Source of the DNA: Syntrophomonadaceae bacterium
Lineage (GTDB): Bacteria; Bacillota; Dethiobacteria; DTU022
Direction of reading: 5' to 3'
NCBI GenBank assembly: GCA_007130825.1
Contig: SLRT01000026.1
Span: 1 to 38,774 of the forward strand
DNA: 38,774 nucleotides
Part shown: positions 37,201 to 38,774 of the stretch, one piece after another
Layout of the letters: the number at the start of each line of letters is the position of its first letter
Numbering within the stretch: position 1 is the first letter of the stretch
Notes under the pieces: generated by a model
The model's database searches: none
Seen by the model: only the letters and a program-made list of their open reading frames with translations
What the model was told of the DNA's origin: nothing
Program-made: the position numbers and the translations under genes

Positions 37201-37384
37201 TGCCCTGTGGTTCGACAATAGCAATCGGTCCCTGTTCGCAAAAACCGTGACACCCGGTAAAATCTATCTCCACATCCTGGATTCCCAACCTTTCAACCTC
37301 TGAACACAATGAATCGTACACAGCCTGGGAACCGCTGGATAAGCATCCTGTCCCCTGACAAACAAAAACAGTACGCCGGCTCAT
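34292..37384 (-). CDS. NuoF-like NADH-binding flavoprotein fused to GltD/NfnB-like NAD(P)H:FAD oxidoreductase domain
   Basis: 1030 aa: thioredoxin-like 2Fe-2S N-term (CQGTGCLSSGS...CHGFCEQGP), NuoF core (GLRGRGGAGFPTALKWEFC, CNADEGDPGAFMDR, SCGKCTPCRLGT), then GltD part (CQHTCPVGVDVPRYLEAI, CGRICHHPCELRCRRGELDDSLAIRALKRF, VAVVGAGPCGLSAAYFLAQMGYSVTVFEA, VIVIGGGNVALDTARTAVRMGA). Confidence 0.93.
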   Translation of the reverse strand: MSRRTVFVCQGTGCLSSGSQAVYDSLCSEVERLGIQDVEIDFTGCHGFCEQGPIAIVEPQGIFYTRVQPEDAAEIAAAHLKDGVPVERLFYRDPVSEKAVPYYKDVNFYQKQQRIILQNCGHINPEKIEQSIDNGRYKALGKALSEMTSHQVIDEIKKAGLRGRGGAGFPTALKWEFCSNAPGSKKYVICNADEGDPGAFMDRSILEADPHAVVEGLTLAGYAVGADEGFIYIRAEYPLAVKRLRLALKQAEEKGFLGKDILGSGFNFTINVKEGAGSFVCGEETALISSIESRRGMPRPRPPFPAQSGLDNKPTIINNVKSLAAVAAIIGRGANWFSSIGTEKCNGTVVFALTGKVSNSGLVEVPAGTPLSTIVFDIGGGIPRGKKFKAVQTGGPSGGCIPAPYMDTPVEFENLSRLGSIMGSGGMVVMDESTCMVEIARYFISFTQSESCGKCTPCRLGTRQMLEILTRITQGLGKDGDIDTLLRIAKTVKEGSLCGLGQTCPNPVLTTLEYFREEYEAHIKEKKCPAAVCDALMISPCQHTCPVGVDVPRYLEAISRQEFPEAVEIIRERNPFPAICGRICHHPCELRCRRGELDDSLAIRALKRFAADWYSDNIKKIPLPRPFPTSKPQKVAVVGAGPCGLSAAYFLAQMGYSVTVFEALPVGGGMLSVAIPEFRLPDEVIREEIEHIKKRGVEIKYNSPVNVNFTIDDLKKSGYDAVFIAAGAQKSQKMGIPGELEDLEGFYYGLRFLRDVKTGKPVQIGEKVIVIGGGNVALDTARTAVRMGAKEVEIFYRRTREEMPVSEVEYEEALTEGVKINFLVSPTRIVSSNWKVNGLQCTRMELGEPGRDGRRRPVPVAGADFFAEADTVFASVGQAPDLSFLPPDSALERSRLETLLVDENRLSTNVTGVFAGGDFVSGPGMVIEAISAGRRGALAIDKYFKDDPSRVLIYDLRKDVYTLEDGKKEEEPEQTDDELEEDVWKPQYRPKIPRLAVEERKHSFKETELSYVEEEAVRESKRCLRCDLES

Positions 37385-37387
37385 AGT

Positions 37388-37873
37388 CTAACTTCCCCCC
37401 TCCCTTTTGAACAGATCTTTTACTTTCTTGGGATTCATATGGCCATAGACCTGGTTGTTAATAACCATGCTTGGAGACAGGGCACATACACCGAGGCAGG
37501 CAACCGTTTCCAGGGTATACTCCAGATCTTCTGAAGTCTCATTTTCTTCCAATCCTAACTGCCGCTTGACCAGTTTAAGAATAGTCTTCCCTCCGCGGAC
37601 ATGACAGGCGGTGCCCCGGCATACCCTGACAATGTTTTTACCCCGGGGTTCGGTATAGAGCTGCTCATAGAAAGAGACAACCCCCTGGACTTCGCTGGGA
37701 AAAAGTTTTAACCTTTCAGCAATTACAGGAACAGCCAGGGGGGGGATAAAGCCAAACTCGGCTTGAATTTCCTGGACCAGGGGAATCAATGACCATTTCA
37801 GTTGTTCATATTCGCTCACTATTTCGCCAAGTCGCTCCATGTTTATCTCGGGAGGTGTAACCGGTTTATTCAT
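37388..37873 (-). CDS. NuoE/HndA-like 2Fe-2S (thioredoxin-like) subunit
   Basis: 161 aa; IPPLAVPVIAERLKLFPSEVQGVVSFYEQLYTEPRGKNIVRVCRGTACHVRGG, CLGVCALSPSMVINNQVYG. Confidence 0.94.
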   Translation of the reverse strand: MNKPVTPPEINMERLGEIVSEYEQLKWSLIPLVQEIQAEFGFIPPLAVPVIAERLKLFPSEVQGVVSFYEQLYTEPRGKNIVRVCRGTACHVRGGKTILKLVKRQLGLEENETSEDLEYTLETVACLGVCALSPSMVINNQVYGHMNPKKVKDLFKREGGS

Positions 37874-38774
37874 CGGGTTTCACCCTTTCTAATTTAACGT
37901 ATCCAGTCTCCGGCGGGGGTGATTTTTCCCCTCTGTCCAGGGTACTGCTGAACAGCTCCAGCACATCCGAAAAAGAAGCCGGAAGAGATACCGTTCCGGG
38001 GGAAACAATATCAGAAACCTCCGCGACAACTTTTAACTGAGAAACCGGGGATATTATTTTTACTTCATCCCCGGTTGCCAGTGAAAGTTTTTCAGCATCA
38101 CTCATTGAAATTTTCAATATTTCCGAAGGGTAAAGACTTTTTAATCGCCAGGCCTTCCCGCTCCTGGTTCCGCATCCAAAATATGCAAGATTTGCTTCCA
38201 AAATCAGGTAAAACGGGTATTCTTTTTTCTCCTTATACGGCTGGGGATAGTAATCCGGGGCAGAAAAGCTGGGAAAACCGGTTAAAGATTGAAAAGCACG
38301 ATTGCGCCTTTCATCCCAATAGGACCATTTATCACCCAGGCGGTCTTCCGGATGATAGTAACCTTCATAAAGCGGCACATACTCTTCGATTTCATTAATA
38401 ACCTGCTGCAGAGAAGAATAAGGCAGAGGATCGCCCATTTCCCTTGCAAGGCGCAGAATTATTTCCCAGTCGGGAAGGCTTTCGCCAACAGCAGGGAAAG
38501 CCTGCTGCAGCCATCCGATCCTTCCTTCAAAATTGGTAAAAGAACCTTCTTTTTCAGCAAAGCTTGCTGCCGGAAAGATTACATCAGCAAATTCCGCGGT
38601 TTTAGTAAAAAACAGGTCCTGCACAATCATGAAATCAAGGCTGGAAAGGGCGTCAGCATTCAGTTTTGGCCGGGTAAAAGTGGAAACCAGGTTTTCGCCG
38701 ACAACATAAAGCGCTTTTACCGGTATTTCTTTACCCCTGCTAACCGCTTCAACAATAGATAACCCCGGCTCAGA
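37866..38774 (-). CDS. Molybdopterin oxidoreductase, FdhA/NuoG-like (C-terminal part; 5' end outside window)
   Basis: The track ORF starts at an internal ATG (38630), but the frame is open to the window edge: SEPGLSIVEAVSRGKEIPVKALYVVGENLVSTFTRPKLNADALSSLDFMIVQDLFFTKTAEFADVIFPAASFAEKEGSFTNFEGRIGW, a typical formate-dehydrogenase/NuoG segment, followed by a molydopterin dinucleotide-binding domain. Confidence 0.88.
   Translation of the reverse strand, partial: SEPGLSIVEAVSRGKEIPVKALYVVGENLVSTFTRPKLNADALSSLDFMIVQDLFFTKTAEFADVIFPAASFAEKEGSFTNFEGRIGWLQQAFPAVGESLPDWEIILRLAREMGDPLPYSSLQQVINEIEEYVPLYEGYYHPEDRLGDKWSYWDERRNRAFQSLTGFPSFSAPDYYPQPYKEKKEYPFYLILEANLAYFGCGTRSGKAWRLKSLYPSEILKISMSDAEKLSLATGDEVKIISPVSQLKVVAEVSDIVSPGTVSLPASFSDVLELFSSTLDRGEKSPPPETGYVKLERVKPDE

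Noticed and set aside
1-38774. CRISPR arrays, tRNA, rRNA or intact transposase genes
   Set aside because: No regularly spaced repeats, tRNA-like cloverleaf ends, rRNA signatures or transposase/integrase motifs noticed on reading; not exhaustively computed.

Overview
The window looks like a Gram-positive-type anaerobe (acetogen, syntroph or sulfate-reducer-like; inferred from gene content only). About 96-26956 is a long run of minus-strand genes for import, CoA activation and degradation of an unidentified organic acid. It holds an 80-aa ferredoxin, an ATC-hydrolase-like protein, an OYE/FadH-like flavin-FeS reductase, a HAD-ECH fusion, two acyl-CoA dehydrogenases, a three-subunit molybdenum hydroxylase, hydantoinase/oxoprolinase HyuB and HyuA, a split B12-dependent acyl-CoA mutase, a CaiB/BaiF CoA-transferase, a DctMQP-type TRAP transporter, a GAF/PucR-type regulator, a PaaK-like ligase and an enoyl-CoA hydratase-like protein. 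It is followed by a plus-strand biotin-dependent carboxyltransferase with a near-consensus promoter, then minus-strand MeaB GTPase, a second PaaK-like ligase and a hotdog thioesterase. The right end (32735-38774) is a Wood-Ljungdahl methyl-branch/electron-transfer module: MetF, MetV, a NuoF-GltD fusion flavoprotein, NuoE, and the C-terminal part of an FdhA/NuoG-like molybdopterin protein that runs off the window. Main points for follow-up: (i) the NuoF-GltD fusion beside MetVF and an FDH-like gene; (ii) an acyl-CoA dehydrogenase apparently lacking the catalytic Glu, next to a B12 mutase with an atypical active-site motif; (iii) a 35-bp inverted repeat (34/35) at 2-36 and 31496-31530 bracketing the catabolic cluster; (iv) a frameshifted amidohydrolase remnant at 32402-32586. 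All family calls come from reading the translations by eye; no searches were run.
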